Position numbers and translations under genes: made by a program. From the NCBI GenBank assembly GCA_003278445.1, contig QCFD01000001.1:1-64000 (forward strand): DNA of 64,000 bases. Direction: 5' to 3'. The stretch comes from Prochlorococcus sp. AG-363-B05. GTDB taxonomy: Bacteria > Cyanobacteriota > Cyanobacteriia > PCC-6307 > Cyanobiaceae. Under the pieces are notes generated by a model. It saw nothing but the letters and a program-made list of their open reading frames with translations. It made no database searches and was not told the DNA's origin. Positions 10,628 through 21,036 of the stretch are shown here, piece after piece. How positions within the stretch are numbered: position 1 is the stretch's first letter; the number at the start of each line of letters is the position of its first letter.

Positions 10628-11257
10628 TTAATTGGAGCGTAATTCGGTGATTTGATTAGCCATTTCAATGACTTTAGGAGGAATTGATGGTCCTGTAAGA
10701 ATAATATCTGTGAATGATGGGCAATTATTTATCATTGAAATTAAATCATTTTCTTCAATGAAACCAAGGCTAATGGCCATTCCTATTTCATCAAGTACGA
10801 TTTTATCTAAATTTTCTTCAAATAAACGTTTTTTGCAAAAGTCCCATAGTTCTTTAATGGCTTTTTCTTGATACTTTCTTTCTAAAGATAACTCCTCTCC
10901 TTGAAGTTGTTCGGGCAAGCATGTTTCTATATCAGGTCTTAGCCACTCCAGTCTCCCACAAAGATTTATTGCTCCATTAGGACCTTGGTTTACTCCGCCT
11001 CTCAAAAATTGAGATATTAAAACTTTGCTGCCTAGTCCAGCAGATCTTAAGGCTTCGCTTAGAACAATAGAAAAACTACCCCTAAAAGTAGAAGTATGTA
11101 TTTGTACTTGTCCCTGAGTTTTGACTAACTGCAAATGCTCCCTATGGGGCACTGCTCTAAGCGAAGGCTCTTTATACGGCGATGCCGATGCCCCCTTCTG
11201 TTGAGCATTAATGCTAATTCGTGCATTCATCTCAATGCTTATCAAGCTGTCATCCAT
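10628..11257 (-). CDS. cobO: Corrinoid adenosyltransferase-like P-loop protein (CobO/BtuR related)
   Basis: GSKVLISQFLRGG, LEWLRPD, DKIVLDEIGMAISLGFI, TGPSIPP; Walker A region degenerate. Confidence 0.75.
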   Translation of the reverse strand: MDDSLISIEMNARISINAQQKGASASPYKEPSLRAVPHREHLQLVKTQGQVQIHTSTFRGSFSIVLSEALRSAGLGSKVLISQFLRGGVNQGPNGAINLCGRLEWLRPDIETCLPEQLQGEELSLERKYQEKAIKELWDFCKKRLFEENLDKIVLDEIGMAISLGFIEENDLISMINNCPSFTDIILTGPSIPPKVIEMANQITELRSN

Positions 11258-11379
11258 TTAATCTAGCGGTATATATTTTCTAATCAACCAAATCAACACT
11301 ATCTGTGGTGTATGGAAGGAAAATATTGAGTTATTAAAATTTTTCAACACTTTAGAAGGGATTTAATAAGTAGGAAAAT

Positions 11380-11393
11380 GTAGTTTTAAATAC
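11380..11393. promoter_or_regulatory. Candidate NtcA box GTAGTTTTAAATAC (GTAN8TAC)
   Basis: Exact match to GTAN8TAC upstream of ntcA. Confidence 0.5.
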
Positions 11394-11413
11394 TTTTTAA
11401 AAGTATTTAAAAC
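11383..11413. repeat. 31-nt perfect inverted repeat GTTTTAAATACTTTT-T-AAAAGTATTTAAAAC
   Basis: 15-bp arms with 1-nt centre, verified base by base; in the cobO/ntcA divergent intergenic region. Confidence 0.9.
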
Positions 11414-11526
11414 TTTCAAGCTGGAAAAGATAGAATTTTAACCAAGAAATGTGATTGAGTTGGGGACTAAGGGTGAAAAAAGTCGCTATGGCTACATATC
11501 GTTTCTTCACAACTTATTAATGTTCT

Positions 11527-12276
11527 TTGAACAATGAATTACATATGGTCACTTCATATCGTGGCTTTACCCGTTTCAACCAGCAAAGAAATAGCCAGAT
11601 GGCTGTTAATTCATCCTCCTCATTAACTTCAAGCAAAACACTGCTCGAAGTAATTAAATCTCTTGATGGAGTTTCTACTGAAATTGTAGACAGGTCTAAA
11701 ACAATTTTTTTCCCTGGTGATCCTGCAGAAAGGGTTTACTTGATTAGGCGTGGCGCAGTTCGATTAAGCAGAGTTTATGAAACAGGTGAAGAAATTACAG
11801 TTGCTTTGTTGAGAGAAAACAGTTTGTTTGGAGTTCTATCTCTATTGACTGGACATAGATCGGATCGTTTTTATCATGCTATTGCCTTTACTCGAGTGGA
11901 ACTTATTGCCGCTCCAGCTACATCAGTGAGGAATGCAATTGAGCAAGATGCTTCAGTTGGATTGCTTCTACTTCAAGGTTTATCAAGTCGTGTACTTCAA
12001 ACTGAAACAATGATTGAAACCTTGACTCATAGAGATATGTCTTCTCGGCTTTCAAGCTTCTTACTGGTTTTGTGTAGGGACTTTGGAGTGCCTGGAGAAA
12101 AAGGAGTAACGATTGATTTGAGACTTTCTCATCAAGCTATTGCTGAAGCTATAGGGTCAACTAGAGTTACAATTACGAGATTACTCGGGGAGTTGAAAAG
12201 TTCTTCGTTATTAGCAATAGACAGGAAAAAAATAACTATCTTTGATCCAATTGCGTTAGCAAAAAGATTTAATTGA
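11527..12276 (+). CDS. ntcA: Global nitrogen regulator NtcA (CRP family); ATG at 11545 also possible
   Basis: [89 protein letters not shown]. Confidence 0.98.
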   Translation: MNNELHMVTSYRGFTRFNQQRNSQMAVNSSSSLTSSKTLLEVIKSLDGVSTEIVDRSKTIFFPGDPAERVYLIRRGAVRLSRVYETGEEITVALLRENSLFGVLSLLTGHRSDRFYHAIAFTRVELIAAPATSVRNAIEQDASVGLLLLQGLSSRVLQTETMIETLTHRDMSSRLSSFLLVLCRDFGVPGEKGVTIDLRLSHQAIAEAIGSTRVTITRLLGELKSSSLLAIDRKKITIFDPIALAKRFN

Positions 12277-12332
12277 AGCCATCACATACTAATGTTTAGA
12301 GGATGTAATTTTATTTCTTCTCTTTTCTCTCT

Positions 12333-13262
12333 GTGAATGGTTGGCTCCTGATTCTTTCGCTATTAGTCCTAGGTGGAATTCTTTCTACATTGGGAGATCG
12401 CTTGGGAACGAGAGTTGGAAAAGCCCGTTTAAGCATTTTTAACTTAAGGCCCAAAAGTACAGCTGTCTTAATAACTGTTTTTACTGGAAGTATTATTAGT
12501 TCTATTTCATTTGCAATTATGGTTGCATTTAATAGTCAATTACGGGTTGGATTATTTGAATTAGAGGGCATTCAAGCAAAAATAAAAGATAGTGAAAAGG
12601 AGTTGAAGAAATTAGAAAAAAATTTATTTGCTTTCAGAAGTGGAGACGTAGTAATTAGTAGTGGACAAACTCTTGTAACAAAGACTTTAAAGATAGATAA
12701 AAAGGATGATATTAAAAAAGAGATTGAAAGTATCCTGCAACAAGCAAATTTCTATGCATTTAATTTAGCTAAAACTAACAAATCTAAATTTCGTCGAATA
12801 CTGTTAATTCGAAAAGATCATATTGAAAATCTTGAAAAATTAATAGCTGATAGAAGAAGTTGGGTTGTGAGTATAAAATCAGCAGGAAATATACTTAGGG
12901 GTGAAAATTATGTTTATGCATTCCCTGAGGTTAGATTAAATAAAATTATTACTAGGAAAGGAGAAGCTATAGCAACTGAAAATATATCTTTGGCCAGTTC
13001 TGATTCTGAAGCTATAAGAAAAAAGATTAAACTTTTACTTTCTTCAACATTAGCTGAGGTTAAGAGAAGAGGATCTTTAAGCTCTGAGTTGAAAGTTAAT
13101 CCAACTCAGATTAATAACTTAGGTAAAAATTTAGTTAGTATAAAAAAAGGAGATATTCAAATTATTGCAATAGCTCTAGAAGATAGTCAAAGTGCTGATA
13201 AAGTTTCAATCTCTTTGGAATTAAAATCTTTGGAAAGACCTATAATAAATAATAACCAATGA
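12333..13262 (+). CDS. DUF3084-like conserved cyanobacterial protein
   Basis: 309 aa, N-terminal TM helices, GDRLGTRVGKARLSIFNLRPKSTAVLITVFTGS. Confidence 0.65.
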   Translation: MNGWLLILSLLVLGGILSTLGDRLGTRVGKARLSIFNLRPKSTAVLITVFTGSIISSISFAIMVAFNSQLRVGLFELEGIQAKIKDSEKELKKLEKNLFAFRSGDVVISSGQTLVTKTLKIDKKDDIKKEIESILQQANFYAFNLAKTNKSKFRRILLIRKDHIENLEKLIADRRSWVVSIKSAGNILRGENYVYAFPEVRLNKIITRKGEAIATENISLASSDSEAIRKKIKLLLSSTLAEVKRRGSLSSELKVNPTQINNLGKNLVSIKKGDIQIIAIALEDSQSADKVSISLELKSLERPIINNNQ

Positions 13263-13696
13263 GTTTATTTATATCTATAGATCCTGGAAATAAAAAATGT
13301 GGTTTATTATTGGCCGATATAAAATCTGGAAATGTTATTAAAGCAGGGATATCGTCATTAAATAGATTTTCTGATGTTGTTGCCTTATGGAATGAAGAAT
13401 ACCATGTCTCCAAAATAGTAATTGGTAATGGGACAAATTGTAAGTATATAGAACATGAATTAGAAAAGAAAAATATTTTTAACTTTGCTTATATTAATGA
13501 AACAGGATCAACATTAAGAGCTAGATTTAGATATTGGGAAATTTGGCCTCCAAATTATTTTATTCGTTGGCTGCCAAAAGAAATACTTTTCCCTCCTGAT
13601 AATCTTGATGCAGTTGTAGCATTGATTTTATTGGAAGATTTTCTTAAATATAATTTAAATTGGCCAGAAAAAGTAAATATTAAAATTTGGCTCTAA
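13259..13696 (+). CDS. RuvC/YqgF-like RNase H-fold protein
   Basis: SIDPGNKKCGLLLAD start and FPPDNLDAVVALILLEDFL; overlaps previous ORF by 4 nt. Confidence 0.6.
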   Translation: MSLFISIDPGNKKCGLLLADIKSGNVIKAGISSLNRFSDVVALWNEEYHVSKIVIGNGTNCKYIEHELEKKNIFNFAYINETGSTLRARFRYWEIWPPNYFIRWLPKEILFPPDNLDAVVALILLEDFLKYNLNWPEKVNIKIWL

Positions 13697-13937
13697 CTGT
13701 GAAAATGTAATCTCCACCAGACTCAAGTTTATAATCTGCTTTAACTAAATAGCGCTCTAATGCATCTTTTATTAGCGCTCTGCCTAGAGGAGGTTCGACA
13801 AAAAGTTGTCCCTGGTTAAAAGCCCATATAAAATTCCATTCAAAATCTCCTGCACGAACTATTCCCTCTACTTTCTGCTGATTAAAGCATTGTTTATGAA
13901 CCTGGACATAAGCAGTTGTTGATGGTTGAGTATACAT
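13680..13937 (-). CDS. DUF3146-like conserved hypothetical protein
   Basis: 85 aa; FEWNFIWAFNQGQLFVEPPLGRALIKDALERYL. Confidence 0.6.
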   Translation of the reverse strand: MYTQPSTTAYVQVHKQCFNQQKVEGIVRAGDFEWNFIWAFNQGQLFVEPPLGRALIKDALERYLVKADYKLESGGDYIFTVRAKF

Positions 13938-13948
13938 TGTACAAAAAG

Positions 13949-14560
13949 TTATGAATTTTCAGGCTTATAAGAATTTAGGCGCGTAGTTATTTTTTCCCAA
14001 TTGTTAGATGTGATTGATTCAATGCAACTTATTATTTCCTGTATTAGAAAATTTAATATGACATATTCCTCTTTTGAGAATTTCCCTAAAACATGAGAAA
14101 CAGTTTTAGATTTTCTCTCCTTTTGGAGTTCACTTGGTGGGCCTATTCCAATTTTTAATCGCTTAAACTCATTAGTGCCAAGATGAGAGATAATGCTTTT
14201 TAGGCCATTATGGCCTCCTGAACCTCCTTTAGAGCGTATTCTTATCTTTCCAAGTGGAAGATCCATATCATCTACTAAGACTATCAATTGATCTGCTTCA
14301 AAATTAAACCAATCCTTTGCTGATCGAACTGATTTACCGCTCTCATTCATGTAGGTGTTAGGCATTAAAAGTCTTTTTTTACTAATACCTGATCCAACTT
14401 CGCAAGTTTTACCATACAATTTTTTATTTTCTCGAAACGTACAATTATTTCTTTTAGCGATTTCTTCTAAAATCATAAAACCAACATTATGACGAGTTTT
14501 ATTATATTCAGGCCCAGGATTTCCTAAGCCAACTAATAACTTTAAGTCATCTGTAAACAT
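13949..14560 (-). CDS. pth: Peptidyl-tRNA hydrolase
   Basis: LLVGLGNPGPEYNKTRHNVGFM, MPNTYMNESGKSV, GGSGGHNGLKSI. Confidence 0.96.
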   Translation of the reverse strand: MFTDDLKLLVGLGNPGPEYNKTRHNVGFMILEEIAKRNNCTFRENKKLYGKTCEVGSGISKKRLLMPNTYMNESGKSVRSAKDWFNFEADQLIVLVDDMDLPLGKIRIRSKGGSGGHNGLKSIISHLGTNEFKRLKIGIGPPSELQKERKSKTVSHVLGKFSKEEYVILNFLIQEIISCIESITSNNWEKITTRLNSYKPENS

Positions 14561-14623
14561 AAAATTATCAAAGAACCATCATTGATTCTAAAAAGAATAT
14601 ATTCTTAATTATTTTCGAAGAAA

Positions 14624-14839
14624 TTAATTCTCTTTGTCCACAATGTTTTCATTTGAGGACTCGTCTTCAGTCATAGCATTTTTGATTTCACGTTCAAATT
14701 CTGTGGAAGCGCTTTGAAGGCCTTTAAGAGTTTTTCCAATAGTTCGCCCAAGTTCAGGGAGACGTTTTGGACCAAAAATAACAAGTGCTAATCCAGCAAT
14801 GACAGCTATTTCGGGCAAACCAACCCCAAAAATATTCAT
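14624..14839 (-). CDS. tatA: Sec-independent translocase subunit TatA/E-like
   Basis: MNIFGVGLPEIAVIAGLALVIFGPKRLPELGRTIGKTLKGLQ. Confidence 0.93.
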   Translation of the reverse strand: MNIFGVGLPEIAVIAGLALVIFGPKRLPELGRTIGKTLKGLQSASTEFEREIKNAMTEDESSNENIVDKEN

Positions 14840-14873
14840 GGGCGAACCTCAACTACTCAGAATTTAATTAATT

Positions 14874-15071
14874 TCAGCCATTCCAGTTGACTGAAAAACC
14901 TTGTAGAAGAAGAGATTGGTTATAAATTTGGAGCATAATAACTAGAAAAACCAGTAGTAAAACGCCTATGAATGCCATGACTGGTGTGGCTCCCCAACCT
15001 GGTACAACCTTTCCTTGTCCAGAATTGCCGATAGATTTCAGCAAAGATCCAAGTGCTGTTTTTTGTCCCAT
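14874..15071 (-). CDS. psbH: Photosystem II protein PsbH
   Basis: [63 protein letters not shown]. Confidence 0.95.
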   Translation of the reverse strand: MGQKTALGSLLKSIGNSGQGKVVPGWGATPVMAFIGVLLLVFLVIMLQIYNQSLLLQGFSVNWNG

Positions 15072-15228
15072 GTCGTTTTTCTAAGCTCAGATTTGTATGA
15101 GTCAAGATATTGTATGAGAAGTTGTCCAAAAGACAAAGAGACTGTAGAAACTTGTGATGGAATGTTCTAAAAAATAATGATATTTGAGAAATTTGTTCTG
15201 AAATAGGTCGAAAAAATAGGTAAATTAC

Positions 15229-15249
15229 AAAAAAAAAAAAAAAAAAAAA
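15229..15249 (+). repeat. 21-nt poly(A) tract
   Basis: Counted directly from sequence. Confidence 0.95.
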
Positions 15250-15444
15250 TTAAGGATTCTTTTAATCTCATTAAAAAAAAAATTATTTTTGTATCGATTT
15301 TCCTTGATTTCATTGGTTTTTTTAGCTCTTGGCCTGGATAAATAGTTTTTCCTGTTTCCAAAAGTCTGTAACACCTTTTATTTTCTGATTGGAGTTATTG
15401 ACTTCATAGGATAGGTTTAATCTCTAATTAGTTGGTTCGTATTC

Positions 15445-15573
15445 ATGCTTGCCCTCAAGATTTCCGTCTATACGGTCGTCTTTTTCTTTGTCGGGATCTT
15501 TTTATTTGGTTTCTTGGCAAGTGATCCAACAAGGACACCTAATAGAAAGGATTTAGAAAGTCCTCAAGACTGA
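15445..15573 (+). CDS. psbI: Photosystem II protein PsbI (not in supplied ORF track)
   Basis: Translates to [42 protein letters not shown]. Confidence 0.95.
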   Translation: MLALKISVYTVVFFFVGIFLFGFLASDPTRTPNRKDLESPQD

Positions 15574-15653
15574 TAATGCCACGCTAATTACTGGTCTAAA
15601 CAAGTTCCTGTAGTTGGTTTATTCAGTATCATTCCTTCGTCTGCGAAATTCAT

Positions 15654-17669
15654 TTGGAGGCGAAGGTTAAGTATCGATTGCTTATAAACCTTAGTTTGCT
15701 GGGGTTTAACTTTTTCCTGTCTTTATTTGATTTTGCTATAGGGAAGGAGAATGCTTCTCCAGATTTTCATAAACCTGGAGAGGTTAATTTTTTAATTTCT
15801 AATTCAGCAGATAATTCGAAAAAATCATCTGTCGAAGAACCAAAAGCAGAAAATATATTTTTAACCTTGAAGATTTTTGCTGATAAGCAATCTGATTTTG
15901 ATCAAACAATTTATCTAGCTGAGGGTAACGTAAAGGCCGTCATTAATGATGGAATCTTAAGATCTGACTTGTTAAGGTATGATAAATCAACTGGTATTTT
16001 ATCGGCTGAAGGTAATGTTAGATTTACTAAGGGAGAACAATATTTTAGAGGTAAAGAATTTAGATTTAATTTATTAAAGAAAGAGGGCCTAATTAAAAAT
16101 GTATATGGAATATTATCTATTAAGAATGTATTAGATGATCTGAAAATTAATCCTAATTCAGAAAAATTATCAAAAAATCAATTAGTAGATAAATTTAATA
16201 AAGAAGATAAAAATACTTATCAAGATGGAATAGAATTTTCTTTTGGAAATATTAAAATACCAAAAAATAAAATTACTAGATCTAATAAATCAATAGGTGA
16301 AATTAATAATTGGAGATTTAAATCTGATTTAATAACTATTCAGGAAAATGGTTGGAATTCAAATAGGGTTGATTTTACTAATGATCCATTCGATCCGCAT
16401 CAAATTTCTTTCGAGGCAAAAGATGTTATTGCAAAAGAGGGTGAAGATGGTGTCTTGCTTATTACTTCATCTGAAACTAATCTAATTCTTGAGAGTAGAA
16501 ATAAATTTTCTCTAGGTAAAAGAATATTTGGTGATAAGAAAAGAAAGAAAAATCAATTTGAATTAATTTTTGATAGTAAAGATCGTGATGGATTAGTTGT
16601 CACAAGAACAACAGAAAGCACTATAATTAATAATAATATAAAAGTTGAACTTCAGCCACAGTTTTTAATAAATAGAGCTCTTATAGGTAAGACTAATAGT
16701 TATGATGATAAAGATAGTAAAAGTATTAATTTTACAGATTTATTAGGCTTGAATATGAAATTAAATGCAAACTATAAAGATTGGACATATGATGGCTTTA
16801 ATGATTTAAGCACATTTAACTCTACAAGGTTTTTTAGTGGATTAAGGCATTCCTCTAATTTGAAAAAGTATTTTAAAATGCCTGTTCTAGATGATTCAAG
16901 TTTTAATATTCTTGCTACTTATAGATCTCGAGCTTGGAATGGAACAATAGGTGAGACTGAGATCAAGTCTGCCTATGGAGGATTTATTGAAAAGACTCAT
17001 TATTTTACATCTGGTGAAATTAAAAATAATTTGAATCTTCAGTTGGGAACTACTAAGTATGAAGCTGAAAAACTTTCTAGTGATAAAAATATTAGTCTTT
17101 GGCGTTCTAGTGTTTATGCTTCTTTAGATAGTGAATATGAAATATGGAAGAGAGATAAAAAGGATCTTTTTTACAATAAAGATTTGCAATTTTCCCCTGT
17201 TTTAATTAATCCTGAATTGCTTTTAAGGACAAACATTAATTCAGGCTATTTTATATATGAAGATGGAAGTGATCAGGGATTTATTAAGTTTAGTCTCGGT
17301 CCAGAGATTAGGTTGGGAAGCTTAGAAAGAAATTTTCTTGATTATACAAAACTTTCTGTTATGCCAGGTATTAAAATTAAATCTGGAAATAGTCCATTTA
17401 AGTTTGATAATGCAGTTGACTTGAAGACACTAAATATAAGCTTTATGCAACAAATATATGGACCTTTAATGTTTGATATAGTTTCTGATATAAATATTGA
17501 TAAAAGTTCAGAAAGTTATGGAGAATATTTTGATACTAAGTTAGGTCTTTTATGGCATAAAAGAGCATATGAATTTGGAATTTACTATCATCCTGATAAT
17601 GAGGCAGGAGGATTATATTTCCGTATAAATGGATTTGATTTTGATAAATCTGTAAAAGCAGTGTTTTAG
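15654..17669 (+). CDS. LptD/OstA-like outer-membrane organisation protein (DUF3769-like)
   Basis: OstA-like EGNVKAVINDGILRSDLLRYDKSTGILSAEGNVRFTKGEQYFRGKEFRFNL; beta-rich C-terminus. Confidence 0.7.
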   Translation: MEAKVKYRLLINLSLLGFNFFLSLFDFAIGKENASPDFHKPGEVNFLISNSADNSKKSSVEEPKAENIFLTLKIFADKQSDFDQTIYLAEGNVKAVINDGILRSDLLRYDKSTGILSAEGNVRFTKGEQYFRGKEFRFNLLKKEGLIKNVYGILSIKNVLDDLKINPNSEKLSKNQLVDKFNKEDKNTYQDGIEFSFGNIKIPKNKITRSNKSIGEINNWRFKSDLITIQENGWNSNRVDFTNDPFDPHQISFEAKDVIAKEGEDGVLLITSSETNLILESRNKFSLGKRIFGDKKRKKNQFELIFDSKDRDGLVVTRTTESTIINNNIKVELQPQFLINRALIGKTNSYDDKDSKSINFTDLLGLNMKLNANYKDWTYDGFNDLSTFNSTRFFSGLRHSSNLKKYFKMPVLDDSSFNILATYRSRAWNGTIGETEIKSAYGGFIEKTHYFTSGEIKNNLNLQLGTTKYEAEKLSSDKNISLWRSSVYASLDSEYEIWKRDKKDLFYNKDLQFSPVLINPELLLRTNINSGYFIYEDGSDQGFIKFSLGPEIRLGSLERNFLDYTKLSVMPGIKIKSGNSPFKFDNAVDLKTLNISFMQQIYGPLMFDIVSDINIDKSSESYGEYFDTKLGLLWHKRAYEFGIYYHPDNEAGGLYFRINGFDFDKSVKAVF

Positions 17670-17673
17670 ATTT

Positions 17674-18285
17674 TTATTTGAAATTGTTTAAATAAGGTAG
17701 ATTATCAAAAGTCTTTTTGATTCTTTCCTCTTCATCAAGTAATTGAGAAGTTGCATCCCATTTCCCGTGATAAAGCATTTTGTAAGCTCCTTCTTCCAGA
17801 TTCAGTCTGAAAATTTCTCGTTGATTAGAAATTGATAGTTCATCAAGCTTGAAATTCCAAATTTGTTTAGGGTTTTCATTAACTAGATCCTGCAATGTAG
17901 CTATTTGTTTTTTTGAGCTTGTTAGACAAGGTATTCCAAGCGCAAGGCAATTACCAAAGAAAATTTCAGCAAAGCTTTCCCCTATAATTAGTCTTATCCC
18001 CCATCTCATAAGAGCCTGTGGCGCATGCTCTCGACTTGAACCACAGCCAAAATTGTCATTAACAATCAATATATTGGCTCCTTTGTTTTTAGCAAGATCA
18101 AAGGGGTGATTACCTTGAAGTTCTTTTCTGTCATCAGCAAATACTTGTTCTCCTAGAGCAGAAAAACTTACGCATTTGAGAAATCTTGCAGGAATGATTC
18201 TGTCAGTGTCAATATCGTCGCCTTTAATTACAAAGCTTCGACCTTTTATTGATTTGATTTCACCTTTTGGGAACTCTTCTTTCAT
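17674..18285 (-). CDS. leuD: 3-isopropylmalate dehydratase small subunit
   Basis: GDDIDTDRIIPARFLK, NFGCGSSREHAPQAL. Confidence 0.95.
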   Translation of the reverse strand: MKEEFPKGEIKSIKGRSFVIKGDDIDTDRIIPARFLKCVSFSALGEQVFADDRKELQGNHPFDLAKNKGANILIVNDNFGCGSSREHAPQALMRWGIRLIIGESFAEIFFGNCLALGIPCLTSSKKQIATLQDLVNENPKQIWNFKLDELSISNQREIFRLNLEEGAYKMLYHGKWDATSQLLDEEERIKKTFDNLPYLNNFK

Positions 18286-18310
18286 AAATAAAATAAGTTT
18301 GTTTGTTGTT

Positions 18311-19720
18311 TTACTCTTGGAGTAATTTTCTTACATCAGTAACTTTCCCATTTATTGCAGCAGCAGCAACCATTGCTGGGCTCATTAATAAGGTCCTCCC
18401 ATTTGCAGAGCCTTGCCTACCTTTGAAATTTCTATTACTAGAACTAGCACTTATTTGTCTCCCTTCTAATTTGTCTGGATTCATTGCTAGACACATGGAG
18501 CAACCTGGTTCTCTCCATTCAAAACCTGCCTGTATGAATATCTTGTCTATTCCTTTTTGTTTAGCCTCTTGAGCGACCTTTTGGGAACCAGGAACAACAA
18601 ATGCTCTTATCCCAGTCGCGACTGTATGACCTTTAACAATTTTAGATGCCTCTTGGAGATCACTGAATCTCCCATTTGTGCAACTACCTATAAAGCAAAC
18701 ATCAATTGATGTTCCCTCTATGGGTTGTTCCGGTTCTAGATTCATATATTTGCATGCATCTATAGCTATTTGTTGCTCATTTTGTGGAAGTAATTCAGGA
18801 TTCGGAATTTTTTCTTTGATTGAAATTCCTTGGCCAGGAGTTATGCCCCAAGTAACTGTAGGTTCGATGGATGATCCATCTAGTTGGATCTCATCATCAT
18901 ATTTGGCTTTTAAATCACTAGCTAAACTTTTCCACCAGTGAATAGCTTTATCCCATGCTTGATCTTTGGGAGAATACTCTTTCCCTTTTAGATATGTAAA
19001 AGTTGTCTCATCTGGATTGATATAACCGCATCTAGCACCTCCCTCAATTGCCATATTGCATATGGTCATTCTTTCTTCCATTGATAGCTTTTCTATTGCA
19101 GGGCCAGCAAATTCATAGGCAAATCCAACTCCTCCTTTGACTCCAAGATGACGAATGATATGAAGAATTAGATCTTTTGCATAAACTCCTTTTTGTAGAA
19201 CACCATCTACCCATATTCTTCTAACTTTTAATTTTTTTATTGCCAAGGTTTGACTGGCTAAAACATCTCTTACTTGACTAGTACCAATACCGAATGCAAT
19301 TGCTCCAAATGCTCCATGGGTTGAGGTGTGTGAATCTCCGCAAGCTACTGTCATCCCTGGTTGGGTTAATCCTAATTCTGGAGCCATAACATGAACTACC
19401 CCTTGTGAATTACTTCCAATTCCATGAAATGTGATTCCATGAGATTCGCAGTTTTTTTCTAAAGTAGTCAACATTTCCTCAGCTAGAGGATCAGGAAAAG
19501 GACGCTTCTGGCTTGATGTTGGAACTATATGATCAACTGTTGCGACTGTTAGTTTAGGAAATTTGACTCTAAGATTTTTTTCATGAATAGCTGAAAAAGC
19601 TTGAGGGCTAGTAACCTCGTGAATTAAATGAAGACCAATAAAAAGCTGGGTTGATCCACCAGGTAGCTCTCTTACCCGATGTAAGTCCCAAACTTTGTCA
19701 TAGAGGGTGCCAGAACTCAT
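18311..19720 (-). CDS. leuC: 3-isopropylmalate dehydratase large subunit
   Basis: [47 protein letters not shown]. Confidence 0.98.
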   Translation of the reverse strand: MSSGTLYDKVWDLHRVRELPGGSTQLFIGLHLIHEVTSPQAFSAIHEKNLRVKFPKLTVATVDHIVPTSSQKRPFPDPLAEEMLTTLEKNCESHGITFHGIGSNSQGVVHVMAPELGLTQPGMTVACGDSHTSTHGAFGAIAFGIGTSQVRDVLASQTLAIKKLKVRRIWVDGVLQKGVYAKDLILHIIRHLGVKGGVGFAYEFAGPAIEKLSMEERMTICNMAIEGGARCGYINPDETTFTYLKGKEYSPKDQAWDKAIHWWKSLASDLKAKYDDEIQLDGSSIEPTVTWGITPGQGISIKEKIPNPELLPQNEQQIAIDACKYMNLEPEQPIEGTSIDVCFIGSCTNGRFSDLQEASKIVKGHTVATGIRAFVVPGSQKVAQEAKQKGIDKIFIQAGFEWREPGCSMCLAMNPDKLEGRQISASSSNRNFKGRQGSANGRTLLMSPAMVAAAAINGKVTDVRKLLQE

Positions 19721-19743
19721 TTTAAAAATCCAATAATGAGGAC

Positions 19744-21036
19744 TTAGCTTTCCATGAGTATAGATAAACGTAATCTATCAAGAGCATGTAAAACGCTTAA
19801 TTTTTGAATATCTTCTCTTGTTTTATTAGATCCAAATTTTTCTTCCCAACTGAGGAGTGTTTTTGGACCCTTAATACAAAAATTGACTAAACCAACTGGT
19901 TTTGATTTTGTCCCTCCTGTCGGTCCGGCAATTCCACTGACAGATATAGCCCAGTTTACTTTGAATTTTTCTTGGACACATTTTGCCATTGATTCAACTA
20001 CTTGCTTCGAAACTGCTCCATATATACTTATGATTTCCTCAGGTACCTCCAATATTTCTTGCTTAATTAAATTGTTGTAGGCTATTACGCCTCCATGGAA
20101 AACCTTTGAGGATCCTGGGATTTTTGTAAGTTTAGAGCCTATTCCACCTCCAGTACATGATTCTGCAACAGCAATTGTCTCTTTTCTTTTTAGTAATAAT
20201 TTAAATACTAATTCTTCAAGAGTTTCATTATCTGCTCCATAGCATTTTAATCCAGTGAGTTGAATTAATTCTTTTTCAATAGGTTTAATAAACCTCTTTG
20301 TTTCCTTTAAAGTATCTCCTTGTGCAGTGATTCGCACTTTTACTTCTCCCGTGCTTGCGTAAGTTGCAACAGTAGGATTATTTTTGCTAAGTAAATGAGG
20401 AATCTTATCTGCTAGTAATGATTCACTTATACCTGCAAAACGTAAAACTTTGCTAGAAATAATTTTTTTGGAGATACTATTTTGAATTAACCATTTTTCT
20501 CCCTCTTTAGTCCACATTTCCTTTAATTCACTAGGGACTCCTGGGAAAGTGAGTATCGTAAATCCATTTTTTGGGCTCCAAATTATTCCAGGTGCTGTGC
20601 CTGATTTATTACTTATAATTTGGCAACCTTTTGGGACTAAGGATTGTTTTTTCTGACTTTCAGATAATTGGGTGCTCTTATTTCTTAATTTGTTTTTTAG
20701 CTCAAATAAAATATCATTTCTTTGTTCTAGTGGTGTATTAAAAGTATCAGCAATTACCTTCGTTGTTATATCATCTGGTGTTGGTCCAAGCCCACCAGTT
20801 GTTATTAGAATCTCAGCTCGATTAGATGCTTCAAATATTGCTTCTTTTAATCTAAAATGATTATCTCCAATAACGGTTTGTCTGAAATGTGGAATACCTA
20901 AGATTGCTAATTTCTCAGCCAACCATTTGGCATTTGAATTAAGAATATTGCCAAGAAGTAATTCACTACCAATGCATAAAATTTCTGCCCCATATTGGCT
21001 GTTATTATGAGAATTATTTTGTTTAGATGTTTTCAC
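19744..21036 (-). CDS. cinA: CinA-like competence/damage-inducible / nicotinamide-nucleotide amidohydrolase protein
   Basis: [57 protein letters not shown]. Confidence 0.94.
   Translation of the reverse strand: MKTSKQNNSHNNSQYGAEILCIGSELLLGNILNSNAKWLAEKLAILGIPHFRQTVIGDNHFRLKEAIFEASNRAEILITTGGLGPTPDDITTKVIADTFNTPLEQRNDILFELKNKLRNKSTQLSESQKKQSLVPKGCQIISNKSGTAPGIIWSPKNGFTILTFPGVPSELKEMWTKEGEKWLIQNSISKKIISSKVLRFAGISESLLADKIPHLLSKNNPTVATYASTGEVKVRITAQGDTLKETKRFIKPIEKELIQLTGLKCYGADNETLEELVFKLLLKRKETIAVAESCTGGGIGSKLTKIPGSSKVFHGGVIAYNNLIKQEILEVPEEIISIYGAVSKQVVESMAKCVQEKFKVNWAISVSGIAGPTGGTKSKPVGLVNFCIKGPKTLLSWEEKFGSNKTREDIQKLSVLHALDRLRLSILMES

Noticed and set aside
14920-15129. 69-aa ORF overlapping psbH on the same strand
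   Set aside because: Alternative frame of psbH; the psbH frame is clearly the coding one
15167-15361. 64-aa minus-strand ORF METGKTIYPGQELKKPMK...
   Set aside because: Its FFFFFFF run is only the 21-A tract read in reverse; no conserved motif, low-complexity composition
17849-18109. + strand ORF inside leuD
   Set aside because: Antisense to a well-conserved gene; same reasoning for ORFs at 18303, 18678, 19883, 20672, 21027, 24454, 36946, 37088, 40402, 43878, 43940, 47890, 49956, 53185, 57149, 60292
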